DNA of 64,000 nucleotides from Lachnospiraceae bacterium (GCA_017619615.1 JAFZRY010000005.1:21226-85225); one strand, 5' to 3'. Counted from the first letter of the stretch, positions 32,473 to 42,040 are shown. Program-made: numbers and translations. Notes: generated from the letters alone by a model not told the origin.

Positions 32473-35148
32473 ATGAAGAAACGGTTCTTGTGCATCCTGC
32501 TGGCAGTTTTGATGGTGCTGACAGGACTCCATGCCCCGGAGGTTCAGGCGGCGGAAGATGACGCTGTATCCAATGCGAACATCAGCATCAACAGCACCAA
32601 TTTCCCGGATGAAGCTTTCCGAAACTGGATCATCCAAAACCTGGATGTAAGCGGCAGCGCCAGCAGCGGGTACTACCTGACCCAGGCGAAAGCCGACGCG
32701 GTGACCAACCTCTCGCTTACGGGCGTCGGGATCACCAACCCGAAAGGCGTCGAGAAATTCGTCAACCTCGAAAGGCTGGTTCTCTGGAACAACTCCGTGA
32801 CGACGCTGGACGTGACGAAGAACACCAAACTGACTTATCTGGATCTGGACAACAACCAGCTGACCAAACTGGATCTCAGCAAGAACGTCAACCTGCAGAC
32901 CCTGTACCTGTCCGGCAACCATCTGGCCTATCTGCGTCTGGCCAACAACAAGTATCTGACCAGCCTGAGCAGCGGCAGCACCCAGAGCATCAGCAATAAG
33001 GTCGGCGCGAAGGTCGGCACCACCTACTGCTTCGACCTGTCGACCCTTATCCCGGTCAGCAATCTGAAGTACGTGACGATGAACGGCGGCCATACGCTGA
33101 ACAAGAGCACGGGCAAAGTGACGCTGACAGGCGAAGTGAGTTCTTTCTCTTATACGTTCAACACCGGCAACTCCGACGTGGGATCGATCACTGTCAACGT
33201 CGGCATTGACAGCTATACCACCGTCAGCAAGCCGAAGATCACCACCCAGCCCGCTTCCAAGACCGTTTCTGTGGATGAGACCGCTTCCTTTACGGTGAAG
33301 GCAAGCGGCGGGACCGACGCCAGCCCGCTGAAATACCAGTGGCAGTACAAGACCCCTTCCGGTGAATGGACGAACTGCAGCAGCAAGACCACCGGTTACA
33401 ACAAGGCGACCCTGAAGGTCGTGGGGACGTCCGCCCGGAACGGCTACCAGTACCGCTGCATCATCAAGAACGTGGCGGGCAGCGTCACTTCGACCGCTGT
33501 CAAACTGACCGTGAGCCTGAAACCGAAGATCACGTCCCAGCCTTCCGGTGTGGACGCCGCGCTGAACGAGACCGTGTCCTTCACGGTGAAAGCCACCGGC
33601 AACGATCTGAAATATCAGTGGCAGTACCGGAAATCCTCTTCCGGGAGCTGGACGAATTGCACCAGCAAGACCACCGGCTACAACAAGGCGACCCTGAAAG
33701 TCGTAGCGACTGCGGCCCGGAGCGGCTATCAGTACCGCTGCCGTGTGAAGAACTCCTACGGCACGGTCTACTCCAAGGCTGCCACCCTGACGGCGGGCAA
33801 GCCCATCATCAAAACGCAGCCTGCCAACGTGACGGCCGCCAAGGGCTCCACGGCCGAAATCTCCGTCACGGTAAAAGGCGGTGGCCTGAAGTTCCAGTGG
33901 TATTACCGCACCTCCGCCAGCGGCACCTGGAAAAAGGTGAGCACTTCCAACGCCTCGACCTACCAGATGATCACCTCTGTCCTGCAGGTCCCGGTGACCA
34001 AGACGGTCCACGGCTACCAGTACCGCTGCGTCATTACCAACAAGTACGGGAAAGCCACCTCCAAGGCGGCCACCCTGCTGGTCAAGAACGGCCCCGTGAT
34101 CACGAAGCAGCCGGCCGCCAAGACTGCGTACGACGGCGACACGGTCAGCTTCACGGTAACGGTCACGGGCACCAGCCCGAAATACCAGTGGCAGTATAAG
34201 ACCCCGTCGGGCAGCTGGACGAACTGCACCAGCAAGACCACCGGCTACAGATCCAAGACCCTGAAAGTCAAGGCGACCGAAGCCCGGGACGGCTACCAGT
34301 ACCGCTGCGTGATCTCCAACGACTATGGCAAGGTGACCTCCAAGGCCGTCAAACTGACGGTCAAACCGGCCACCACCGCTTACCGGGCACTGCTGATCGG
34401 CGAATCCGGCTTCGGCGACGGTACCCGCAACCAGTGTGATGCGGACCATATGGCCGCCATGCTGGCCAGCATCAAGGGCCCGAACGGACGGAACTATACG
34501 TCCACCACGATGTACAACCTGGATGCGGAAGAAGTCCGGGCTGCCATCCAGTCGACCTTTGCCGCCACCAAGGATTTCGACGTATCTCTCTTCTTCATCG
34601 CGACCCACGGCAACAGCGACGGGGACGGCGAACTGCTGATGGACGATTACGGAACGCTTGACTTTGGAACGCTCGCGGACTGGCTGAACCAGTACATCAA
34701 GGGCAAAGTGATCGTGGTCATCGAATCCTGCGGCTCCGGTTCCGCGATCTATGAGGGCAACTCGGCGGATGCGAAGGCGGCTGATGAGCTCCTGGTGCAG
34801 AAGGCCATCGAGGCCTTTGCCAGGGTCGACGAAGCCGAGATGGAGAACGCCGGTGTGGGCGCCATGCGTCAGAGCAAGTTCTACGTGCTGGCGGCTTCCG
34901 CGCACCATCAGATGAGCTGGGGCCATGAGGGCGGTTCCGGTTCCGGCAACTACTTCACTGACTGGCTGATCGAAGGTATCGGCAGCTCCGGCCATATGCC
35001 CGCGGACACCAACAATGACAATTATGTGACGCTTAATGAACTGTATACGTACATTTCTCAGTACGATACGGTCACGTTCCAGGGCAGCTACACCCAGCAG
35101 GTGCAGGTGTACCCGACGAATTCGTCCTACAAACTCTTCAAGAGATGA
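32473..35148 (+). CDS. Secreted LRR/Ig-like repeat protein with a C-terminal caspase-like peptidase domain
   Basis: 891 residues. Signal peptide (1-28, KKRFLCILLAVLMVLTGLHA, cut near VQA). A short leucine-rich repeat block (about 75-170, LERLVLWNN, LTYLDLDNN, LQTLYLSGN). Four Ig-like units starting near 253, 350, 442 and 539; each has a TQPxxxTV-type start, a YQWQY or FQWYY tryptophan motif and a GYQYRC cysteine motif. From about 632 a caspase-like fold: ALLIGESGFGDG, catalytic His712 in FIATHGNSDGDG and Cys753 in VVIESCGSGSA. These match clan CD peptidases (caspase/legumain type). No membrane anchor or sortase motif is seen, so it may be released or held by repeats. GGAAGGAG precedes the ATG. 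Confidence 0.85.
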   Translation: MKKRFLCILLAVLMVLTGLHAPEVQAAEDDAVSNANISINSTNFPDEAFRNWIIQNLDVSGSASSGYYLTQAKADAVTNLSLTGVGITNPKGVEKFVNLERLVLWNNSVTTLDVTKNTKLTYLDLDNNQLTKLDLSKNVNLQTLYLSGNHLAYLRLANNKYLTSLSSGSTQSISNKVGAKVGTTYCFDLSTLIPVSNLKYVTMNGGHTLNKSTGKVTLTGEVSSFSYTFNTGNSDVGSITVNVGIDSYTTVSKPKITTQPASKTVSVDETASFTVKASGGTDASPLKYQWQYKTPSGEWTNCSSKTTGYNKATLKVVGTSARNGYQYRCIIKNVAGSVTSTAVKLTVSLKPKITSQPSGVDAALNETVSFTVKATGNDLKYQWQYRKSSSGSWTNCTSKTTGYNKATLKVVATAARSGYQYRCRVKNSYGTVYSKAATLTAGKPIIKTQPANVTAAKGSTAEISVTVKGGGLKFQWYYRTSASGTWKKVSTSNASTYQMITSVLQVPVTKTVHGYQYRCVITNKYGKATSKAATLLVKNGPVITKQPAAKTAYDGDTVSFTVTVTGTSPKYQWQYKTPSGSWTNCTSKTTGYRSKTLKVKATEARDGYQYRCVISNDYGKVTSKAVKLTVKPATTAYRALLIGESGFGDGTRNQCDADHMAAMLASIKGPNGRNYTSTTMYNLDAEEVRAAIQSTFAATKDFDVSLFFIATHGNSDGDGELLMDDYGTLDFGTLADWLNQYIKGKVIVVIESCGSGSAIYEGNSADAKAADELLVQKAIEAFARVDEAEMENAGVGAMRQSKFYVLAASAHHQMSWGHEGGSGSGNYFTDWLIEGIGSSGHMPADTNNDNYVTLNELYTYISQYDTVTFQGSYTQQVQVYPTNSSYKLFKR

Positions 35149-35175
35149 TTTCTGCTGAATCCGGTCATCCGGATG

Positions 35176-35212
35176 CGGCCCGTGCCCGGTCCAATCCCGC
35201 ACGGGCCGTTTT
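35176..35212 (+). terminator. Terminator after the surface protease gene
   Basis: CGGCCCGTGC / GCACGGGCCG, 10-bp perfect stem, 13-base loop, TTTTC tail. Confidence 0.75.
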
Positions 35213-35245
35213 CGGTAAAAGGGGATATGACAGGAAGGAGAAGAT

Positions 35246-36028
35246 ATGAGTGTAAAGAATGAAGCAAAAGGCATCGGCTTCGCGGTCCTGCGGATCGGCC
35301 TGGTATTCGCGGCGATCGCGCTGATCGCCGTGCTGGTCCTGGGCTTCCGCTCGCACAGCAGCCGCTATACCAAAGACGTCGAGTATACGGACATGGATCC
35401 GATGATGGCAAACGACGAGACGCTGCCCGAGGGAGAGTTCGGGAAAGTCACGGTCCGCTGGATCCTCGGGAGCTATGCTTCGGAGGAGAAAAGCCTCAGC
35501 GTGCTGGGAATCCCCTTCAAATCCGGCGAGTATCAGTATTATCTGGTGATCACGCCGGACCTGTCCCTGATCACGATCCGGACCAGCGACAAGGACGAGA
35601 TCGCGCAGCTGGAAGCGCTGGCGGATCAGTACGGCAGCGCGCGGACTCAGAAGCAGGTGGAAGCCATCCCGGGTTATGAGGCGAAGGGAAAGATCGAAAA
35701 GATCAAGGAAAAGGAACTGAAGCAGTATTACGACGAGACGCTGGACGAGATCGGCTTCAACGCGCGCAGCGGCATGAAAAAGTCCGACCTGCTGATCGAT
35801 TCCTCCGCCATCCCGGGCCGGAACGTCCTGCTCTTCGTGGTGCTCCCGATTGCCGGTCTGGTCATCCTGGCCATCGTCGGCATCGCGCTGGGGAAGCGCC
35901 GGAAACAGGCGGCGGCCGCAGCTCAGGCGGCGGTTCCGGAAGGAGTTCCGCAAGGAGTACCGGCCGAGCCCGGCCTGTCTCCGGAGGAGGAGATCCCCGA
36001 AGAATACCGGAGCGGCATCGATCTGTGA
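35246..36028 (+). CDS. Two-TM membrane protein of unknown function
   Basis: 260 residues. One membrane helix near the N terminus (10-33), an extracytoplasmic part (about 34-190, with YQYYLVITPDLSLITIRTSD) and a second helix (193-214), followed by a cytoplasmic Ala/Pro/Glu-rich tail ending EYRSGIDL. Both ends would face the cytoplasm. I do not recognise the family. AAGGAG lies 9 bases before the ATG. It follows the surface-protease gene but a terminator stands between them, so shared function is only a possibility. Confidence 0.65.
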   Translation: MSVKNEAKGIGFAVLRIGLVFAAIALIAVLVLGFRSHSSRYTKDVEYTDMDPMMANDETLPEGEFGKVTVRWILGSYASEEKSLSVLGIPFKSGEYQYYLVITPDLSLITIRTSDKDEIAQLEALADQYGSARTQKQVEAIPGYEAKGKIEKIKEKELKQYYDETLDEIGFNARSGMKKSDLLIDSSAIPGRNVLLFVVLPIAGLVILAIVGIALGKRRKQAAAAAQAAVPEGVPQGVPAEPGLSPEEEIPEEYRSGIDL

Positions 36029-36101
36029 CGCCCGATAAAGGAAAAAGAATACCGCGCTTTGAAAAATAAAAAATAAATATGGAAATCTTGCCTTTCCGAT
36101 A

Positions 36102-36131
36102 GTGACAAACGGGGTCTTTCTGTGGTATTCT
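36102..36131 (+). promoter_or_regulatory. Promoter of gdhA
   Basis: -35 GTGACA (36102-36107), 18-base spacer, -10 TATTCT (36126-36131) with extended TGG; GAGGAGG follows 9 bases before the start codon. Confidence 0.55.
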
Positions 36132-36186
36132 TACAGTACCTGAAAGGCAACGACCAATAAAATATTTTTTGAGGAGGAAATTTGCC

Positions 36187-37542
36187 ATGTCCTATGTAGA
36201 TGAAGTGTTAGCCCAGGTTGAGGCCCGCGACGCGAATGAACCCCTGTTTTTACAGACCGTTCGTGAAGTGCTGAACTCCCTGCGTCCCATGATCGAGCCC
36301 AACGAAGAGAAGTATCGCCGGATCGCTCTGCTGGAAAGACTGGTCGAGCCGGAAAAGACCGTGATCTTCCGCGTACCGTGGGTCGATGACAAGGGTGTTG
36401 CGCATGTGAACCGCGGCTACCGCGTCCAGTTCAACAGCGCGATCGGCCCGTATAAGGGCGGCCTGCGTTTTGCGAAGAACGTGACCCTGGACACCATCAA
36501 GTTCCTGGCTTTCGAGCAGTGCTTCAAGAACTCCCTGACCACGCTGCCCATCGGCGGCGGCAAGGGCGGTTCCGACTTCGACCCGATCGGCAAGTCCGAT
36601 GACGAAGTCATGCGTTTCTGCCAGAGCTTCATGACCGAGCTGTACCGCTACATCGGCGCCAACACCGACAGCCCTGCCGGTGACATGGGCGTGGGTGCCC
36701 GCGAGATCGGTTTCCTGTACGGCCAGTACAAGCGGATCACCGGTAACTTCGAAGCGGCTGCCGTGACTGGCAAAGCCCCCGAATACGGCGGATCCCTGGG
36801 CCGTCCCACCGCGACCGGTTTCGGCGCTGTGTACTATGCGGAAGAGCTGATCAAGGCTCTGGGCCGTGACATCAAGGGCGCGACCATCGCCATCTCCGGT
36901 TTCGGCCAGGTTGCCTGGGGCGTTGCCATGAAGGCCACCCAGCTGGGCGCCAAGGTCGTGACCATCTCCGGTCCCGACGGATACGTATACGACAAGGAAG
37001 GCATGAACGACGAGAAGGTCGACTTCCTGCTGACCATGCGTGCCACCGACCCGATGCACTGCAAGCCTTATGCTGACAAGTTCGGCGCCGAGTTCCATGA
37101 AGGCGAGAAGCCTTGGGGCAAAGTCAAGGCCGATTACTACATGCCTTGCGCCATGCAGAACGACGTCCGCATCGAGGATGCGAAGAGAATGCAGGAAGAA
37201 GGCACCTGCAACGTTCTGATCGAAGTCGCCAACATGCCCACTACTCAGGAAGCCATCGATTTCCTGCGTGAGAACGGCTGGGTCGTTGCTCCTTCCAAGG
37301 CCGTCAACGCCGGCGGCGTGGCCGTGTCCGCCATGGAAATGGCTCAGGACGCTTCCAAGTACTACTGGACCGAAGCGGAAGTCGAAGAGAAGCTGCATGC
37401 CATCATGAAGGACATCTTCAACAGCTCCCTGAAGGCTGCCAACAAGTTCGGTCTGGACGGTGTGAACTGCCTGATCGAAGGCGCCAACCTGGCTGCTGCC
37501 GACAAGATCGTGACCTCCATGGTCGCTCAGGGTATCGTGTAA
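36187..37542 (+). CDS. gdhA: NADP-type glutamate dehydrogenase
   Basis: 451 residues, the hexameric bacterial type. Motifs: KGGLRFAKNV, GGGKGGSDFDP with the substrate lysine K126, TDSPAGDMGVG, RPTATGFG, and a dinucleotide fold ISGFGQVAWG. It converts 2-oxoglutarate and ammonia to glutamate. Preference for NADP is inferred from the family, not proven here. GAGGAGG is 9 bases before ATG 36187; a Met at 36169 in frame has no ribosome site. Codon use is that of a highly expressed gene. A strong terminator follows, so it is monocistronic. Confidence 0.95.
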   Translation: MSYVDEVLAQVEARDANEPLFLQTVREVLNSLRPMIEPNEEKYRRIALLERLVEPEKTVIFRVPWVDDKGVAHVNRGYRVQFNSAIGPYKGGLRFAKNVTLDTIKFLAFEQCFKNSLTTLPIGGGKGGSDFDPIGKSDDEVMRFCQSFMTELYRYIGANTDSPAGDMGVGAREIGFLYGQYKRITGNFEAAAVTGKAPEYGGSLGRPTATGFGAVYYAEELIKALGRDIKGATIAISGFGQVAWGVAMKATQLGAKVVTISGPDGYVYDKEGMNDEKVDFLLTMRATDPMHCKPYADKFGAEFHEGEKPWGKVKADYYMPCAMQNDVRIEDAKRMQEEGTCNVLIEVANMPTTQEAIDFLRENGWVVAPSKAVNAGGVAVSAMEMAQDASKYYWTEAEVEEKLHAIMKDIFNSSLKAANKFGLDGVNCLIEGANLAAADKIVTSMVAQGIV

Positions 37543-37564
37543 TAATCCGATCCCCTGACCGCAC

Positions 37565-37590
37565 GGGCGGGCCTTCGGGCCCGCCTTTTT
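37565..37590 (+). terminator. Terminator after gdhA
   Basis: GGGCGGGCC-TTCG-GGCCCGCC with TTTTT: a UUCG tetraloop hairpin. Confidence 0.9.
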
Positions 37591-37638
37591 GTAACCGGGA
37601 CTCGCTCTTTTCCGATAAGGAGAGTAAAGGAGCCTTGT

Positions 37639-38217
37639 ATGCCGAATGACTGCAGTCAAATCGATGAGAAGATCCTGGCCCTGTTCCGGGACCGCTCGGA
37701 AGATGCCATCCGGGAGACCGCGTGCTGCTACGGTGCCGCTTTGCGTGCCCTGGCGCCGAACCTGCTGGGCAGCCCCGAGGACGCGGAAGAGGTGGAAAAC
37801 GACGTCTACCTCACCGCCTGGAAGCAGATCCCGCCGGACGAACCGCGGCCGCTGCTGCCCTATCTCCGCACCATCTGCCGCCGGCGCGCGCTGGACCGCC
37901 TGGACGAAAAGACCGCGCAGAAGCGGGGCGGCGGGCAGTCGGACCTGATCCTGGAAGAACTGGAAGAAAGCCTTCCGGCCGACGACGGCCGCGGTTGGGC
38001 TGCCCGCATAAGCCTGGAAGAAGCCCTGAGCGGCTTCCTGGACAGTCTGACCGCCAACGAGCGGAAGATCTTCCTGCAGCGCTACTGGTACTTCCTCTCT
38101 GTGAAGGAAGTGGCCGGGAAGAACGGCATCAAACCGGGCCATGCCAAGGTGACCCTGTACAGGCTCCGTCAGAAACTGAAAAGCTACCTGGAAAAGGAGG
38201 ATCTCTGGAATGGATAA
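37639..38217 (+). CDS. ECF-type RNA polymerase sigma factor
   Basis: 192 residues: sigma region 2 (about 10-95, LGSPEDAEEVENDVYLTAW then LPYLRTICRRRALDRL) and region 4 (about 130-185, LTANERKIFLQRYWYFLSVKEVA ... TLYRLRQKL). It would direct transcription of a small regulon. Its last codons overlap the start of the next gene as ATGGATAA, which means coupled translation with the membrane protein that probably controls it. A paralogue with the same architecture is at 62.5 kb. AAAGGAG precedes the ATG. No promoter could be seen; it may be read from an autoregulated one. Confidence 0.85.
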   Translation: MPNDCSQIDEKILALFRDRSEDAIRETACCYGAALRALAPNLLGSPEDAEEVENDVYLTAWKQIPPDEPRPLLPYLRTICRRRALDRLDEKTAQKRGGGQSDLILEELEESLPADDGRGWAARISLEEALSGFLDSLTANERKIFLQRYWYFLSVKEVAGKNGIKPGHAKVTLYRLRQKLKSYLEKEDLWNG

Positions 38218-40945
38218 CAGGGAACTCTTGCGGGCGCTGGGAGGCGCCGCGGAAAAATACGTGAACGAAGCCGAGCCGCAGGAGACGGAAACGACGGCGA
38301 AACCTCGTATCCGGAAACCGCTGATCTGGGGAACAGCGGCGGCTGCCTGTGTGCTGATTGCCGTGTTAGCCTTGACCGGCGGATGGTTCAGGCGGCAGAA
38401 GGGCGAGGAGCCCGGCCTGATGACGGAGACGTCGCAGCAAGGGAAAAACAGCGTTGAGGATCCGACGAAAAACAGCAGCGGGGCGCAATTGATAAGCAGC
38501 AGCGAGGCGCAGGATCAGGACCGGATCCTGTATCAGGATGACCGCTACACGGTAAAAGACATTACCGGTCTGCCCGCGGACAGCGGCGGGCCCGAATATA
38601 TCGAGCAGGGTGAGCTGCAGTATTTCACGGACCGTGAACTGATGGACGAATCAGAAGTCATCCTGCGCGGCCGCCTGACCGGCCGGAAGATCGTGGAGAT
38701 CACGAATGTAAAGTCCGATTTCCCGCAGTATGCCAGCATTCTGACCGTAGAGCCCCTCCGCGTCCTGAAAGGGGAACTGAAACACGAAGGTCCGGTCGAG
38801 ATCTACGTGCAGCAGCCCGGCCGGAATGAATCCACCTACGGAACGGACTGGGCGTTGAAGAACGCGAAGCCGGACAGCGAGGGCATCCTGCTGCTGCATG
38901 AGCTTTCCTACGAATTTCAGAAGGCTTTGGCGGATTACGATGGATGGGCCCCCTGCTTTGCCGTCTGGGGCGCCGGGGACGGCCTAGCCCTGCCGCAGCA
39001 TTATTTCGCCAGTTACGACAAAAACTGGACACTGGACGAGGCGGAAGCCCGCACCAAAACCCTGCTGGGCGACGGCGAAGACCTGCCGGCCGACTTCGCG
39101 TTCTGCATCGATTACCGCTATGAGGGCGAGAGCCGGGAACACGACCAGGGCTTTTCTTACGACAGCGTCAGCGGCCGCATGGAAGAGATCCTGTCTTTTG
39201 CCGGCGACCTTCGCATGCGGACCGCCGTCTTCAACATGGAAGAGTCCGACCGGAAACTGTTCCGCGACTGCCTGGAACGCCTGAAAGACTTCCCGGAAGA
39301 GATCGTCCATGAAAAAGGAGAATTCGGAGAGATCTTCCGCGTCGAGATCCGCTGGCAGGAGGACGGACAGCAGTACAGCGTCCGGTACCGGGGCGGCGCG
39401 ATGGGATACGGGAACAGTTACAATAAACAGATGGGGGTCTTGTCGGGAGCCGTGCGGGAGATGCAGCACATTTTTGAGGAATGCCGGGAAGATTTCGTCG
39501 ACGTCCGCCACGCGGAACTGCTTCCCTACAGCCGGGAAGGCTACGCGCAGCTACAGAAGGAAAACCGCGCGGAAGGCACCGGCCTGTGGGCAGCGGAAGA
39601 GACGCCGGGAGATGCGGCGGCGGAAAACGTCCTGTATTCCGATGCGTATGTGACGGTCCGGAAGGCGTCCGGCAGCGGGACGGAAACTCGGCAGGAATAT
39701 GCCAGCCTCGCCTATCTGACGGAGCGCGAACTGTTCACCGGCGGGCTGACCCTGGTGGCGGAACTGACGGATGCGGAGGACGTGGAGATCGTCCGGAAGG
39801 AAGAGGACCCGCTGCTCACCGGACTCGGTCCGGGCCGGGCCACACTCCTGACGATCAAACCCGTACAGGTCCTGTACGGAGACCTCCCGGCCGGGGATTC
39901 CATCCGCGTGCTCGTGGACCAGTGCCTGAACTCCAGCCTGGAGAACCGCAGCCTTTCCGGCGCGTCCGCGTGGATCGGCCGGAAGGCGATCTTCATGATC
40001 TATCCCGTCGCGGAACCGGCGGAAGGGGAGGAGGCGCTCGCCTGGCGCGGAGCCCTGGCGAATTATACCGTGGGCGACAACCTGCGCTTTGCCATCTGGG
40101 AGACTGCGGGCGGCCTCAGTTATCTGCAGTCCGCGTTCCCAGGATTGTCCAAGACCTGGAGCCTGGATCAGGCGGCGGACTACGTGCGGGAAGTGACGGC
40201 GCCGGACGTCACGGTGCCGGAGAATTACTATATCGAGTTTTCCTGCCGCTATTGGGATGAGGACGGAAACGAATATCTGGCCCGATATTATGACAGCCGC
40301 AGCGGTCAGTTCTCCTGCGAGGGATCTGATTTCTGGGAGGAGGAATACGGCGGGGACCATATGACCACGGTCTTCCCGGAGGACCGCATGCTGCTGAGCA
40401 AATTATACCTGAGCTGCCTGCGCCTGAAGGATCTGCCGGAGGAACTGAACTACATGGCGGTGAGGGCCGGCGCGCCGGATTCCCGCGAGGTCCGGATCCG
40501 CTTCTGCCTGGACGGTCAGGAGAAGGAGATCCGCTTTACGGGACTGTACTACGTTCCGGAGTGGGCGGAGGATGACCTGCAGCGCCTGGATCAGTCGGAG
40601 ACCGAGATTCGTTATTACCTGGACGGATGCGGGGCCATGCTGGCCTGGCAGGAGGAACTGGAACCCGTCCGCGCCGCCCGCCGGCTGGAACGCTCGCAGC
40701 AGACCGCCGCGGCCCTCGAGGCCGCCCTCGAAGCCAAATACGGCCCCGGCGGCGCGCCCGACTTCTACCTGGGCTATCACTTCTCCTACGGCTTTCTGGA
40801 GATCTGCCTGAAGACCGCCCCGGACGACCGGACCGGCGGGGCATGGATCCGCGAGATCTGGGAACTCCTCCCGCCCGAAGCCGGCAGCTACCTCCTGATG
40901 TCCTGCGGGGAAGACGAGATCCCGGACGACCTTATCCGTCCGTGA
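38210..40945 (+). CDS. Single-TM protein with duplicated extracytoplasmic module, probable sigma-factor partner
   Basis: 911 residues. A short cytoplasmic N terminus (about 36 residues), one membrane helix (38-58), a Ser/Thr-rich linker, then two similar modules. The first begins near 106 (LYQDDRYTV, then YFTDRELM, LTVEPLRVLKGEL) and the second near 474 (LYSDAYVTV, then YLTERELF, LTIKPVQVLYGDL). The layout, and coupling to an ECF sigma gene, fit an anti-sigma factor with an external sensor. The N-terminal cytoplasmic piece is shorter than classic anti-sigma domains, so that role is inference. I do not recognise the external module. Confidence 0.7.
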   Translation: MDNRELLRALGGAAEKYVNEAEPQETETTAKPRIRKPLIWGTAAAACVLIAVLALTGGWFRRQKGEEPGLMTETSQQGKNSVEDPTKNSSGAQLISSSEAQDQDRILYQDDRYTVKDITGLPADSGGPEYIEQGELQYFTDRELMDESEVILRGRLTGRKIVEITNVKSDFPQYASILTVEPLRVLKGELKHEGPVEIYVQQPGRNESTYGTDWALKNAKPDSEGILLLHELSYEFQKALADYDGWAPCFAVWGAGDGLALPQHYFASYDKNWTLDEAEARTKTLLGDGEDLPADFAFCIDYRYEGESREHDQGFSYDSVSGRMEEILSFAGDLRMRTAVFNMEESDRKLFRDCLERLKDFPEEIVHEKGEFGEIFRVEIRWQEDGQQYSVRYRGGAMGYGNSYNKQMGVLSGAVREMQHIFEECREDFVDVRHAELLPYSREGYAQLQKENRAEGTGLWAAEETPGDAAAENVLYSDAYVTVRKASGSGTETRQEYASLAYLTERELFTGGLTLVAELTDAEDVEIVRKEEDPLLTGLGPGRATLLTIKPVQVLYGDLPAGDSIRVLVDQCLNSSLENRSLSGASAWIGRKAIFMIYPVAEPAEGEEALAWRGALANYTVGDNLRFAIWETAGGLSYLQSAFPGLSKTWSLDQAADYVREVTAPDVTVPENYYIEFSCRYWDEDGNEYLARYYDSRSGQFSCEGSDFWEEEYGGDHMTTVFPEDRMLLSKLYLSCLRLKDLPEELNYMAVRAGAPDSREVRIRFCLDGQEKEIRFTGLYYVPEWAEDDLQRLDQSETEIRYYLDGCGAMLAWQEELEPVRAARRLERSQQTAAALEAALEAKYGPGGAPDFYLGYHFSYGFLEICLKTAPDDRTGGAWIREIWELLPPEAGSYLLMSCGEDEIPDDLIRP

Positions 40946-40969
40946 CCGGAAATAACGAAAAAACCTAAC

Positions 40970-41215
40970 GGGCCGATGGCACATCGGCCCCTACGAACCG
41001 TTCCGCCGCATCCCGCTGAAAAAATGCCGGCCGGTATCCCGTAGGGCCTGATGTGCCATCAGCCCGTTTGGTTTGGAATAATCGTAGGGGCCGTTGTCTC
41101 AACGGCCCGCTTTGTTTGGAAAAATCGCAGGGGCTGTTGTCTCAACGGCCCGAAAACCTGACAAAGGAACCGTCCCCCTGTCAGAAAAATGCAGAGGCCG
41201 TTGTCTCAACGGCCC
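40970..41215. repeat. Cluster of five family B hairpins with one family A element
   Basis: Hairpins: GGGCCGATG/CATCGGCCC (40970-40990), a degenerate copy (41044-41065), GGGCCGTTG/CAACGGCCC (41088-41108), GGGCTGTTG/CAACGGCCC (41131-41151) and AGGCCGTTG/CAACGGCCC (41195-41215). A family A element, CTGACA/TGTCAG around GGAACCGTCCCC, lies at 41158-41184. The gap between convergent genes is otherwise empty. Confidence 0.8.
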
Positions 41216-41219
41216 GCAA

Positions 41220-42002
41220 TTACATCGGCAAATGCGTGAAAGACCAGAAGATGACCAGCGCGGCCACGACGTTGGCGGCGCCCGCGAATTTGCCGACCTT
41301 GTCCTTGGAGTCGTCCATCAGCATGGTCATGAACGCAAGGTCGAACATCAGGTAGAAGATGGAGACGACAGCGAAGGCGATGTACGCGCGCGGGTCGCAG
41401 TTGACCCAGGTGCGGGAGACGAAGCAGATGATGGCTTTCGTCGGGACCGTGTACAGGAAGAAGATCTTCCAGCTGCGGTGCGAACGGATGCCGACCAGGC
41501 GCAGGATCAGCGCCTCTACCAGGATATAGATCGCCAGGTGCATCAGCATGATGGCGGCGGAGCGGGTCCACGGCACGCCGACCGTGAGCGAGCCCGTGTT
41601 CATGTCCAGGATGAGGTAATCGTCGTAGTCGCGCACCTTCAGCTGCTCGTACGGGATGGGAATGGTATACTCGCGGTCGCCGTCCTTCGCAGTGACGGAG
41701 GCGCCTTCGAAATCGTAGGAGTTGCCGAACCAGCCGGTGATCCCGTACAGGAACCCGTCGTCGCGGCTCAGGCGGAACAGGGTCTCCCACACGCGGCGGT
41801 CCTTGGAGATGACGGCCTTGACGGACTGACCATCGGTGTGACGGACCATAGTCACCTTCAGTTCCACGTCAGCCGACGCGTGCAGAACGGCGATGGTGAT
41901 GGCGGGATTATGGTAAACGCCGAAGGCCTTCACACCGAGCGGAAGGATCAGCATGATCAGACCGATCAGGATCACGGAGATCCGCTGCAGTTTCTTGCTC
42001 AT
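41220..42002 (-). CDS. Membrane protein of unknown function, paralogue of the adjacent gene
   Basis: 260 residues: a signal-like first helix (7-25), an extracytoplasmic part of about 125 residues beginning GVYHNPAITIAVLHASADVELKVTMV, then four helices (about 155-175, 182-200, 212-235, 243-258). The next gene upstream encodes a protein of the same plan with matching segments (VLHAS, DDxLILDMN, GVPWTRxAA, MHLxIYxLxE). An AGGA site 7 bases upstream supports the start. Function unknown; no enzymatic motif is visible. Together with its paralogue it is divergent from the V-ATPase operon. Confidence 0.75.
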   Translation of the reverse strand: MSKKLQRISVILIGLIMLILPLGVKAFGVYHNPAITIAVLHASADVELKVTMVRHTDGQSVKAVISKDRRVWETLFRLSRDDGFLYGITGWFGNSYDFEGASVTAKDGDREYTIPIPYEQLKVRDYDDYLILDMNTGSLTVGVPWTRSAAIMLMHLAIYILVEALILRLVGIRSHRSWKIFFLYTVPTKAIICFVSRTWVNCDPRAYIAFAVVSIFYLMFDLAFMTMLMDDSKDKVGKFAGAANVVAALVIFWSFTHLPM

Positions 42003-42040
42003 ATCAATGTCCTGTATCTTGCCCCTTCCGGGGGTTTTTT

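Noticed and set aside
31330-35274. A 1314-codon open frame on the minus strand
   Set aside because: Antisense to the surface protease and spanning two promoters and a terminator; it has no motif and no ribosome site.
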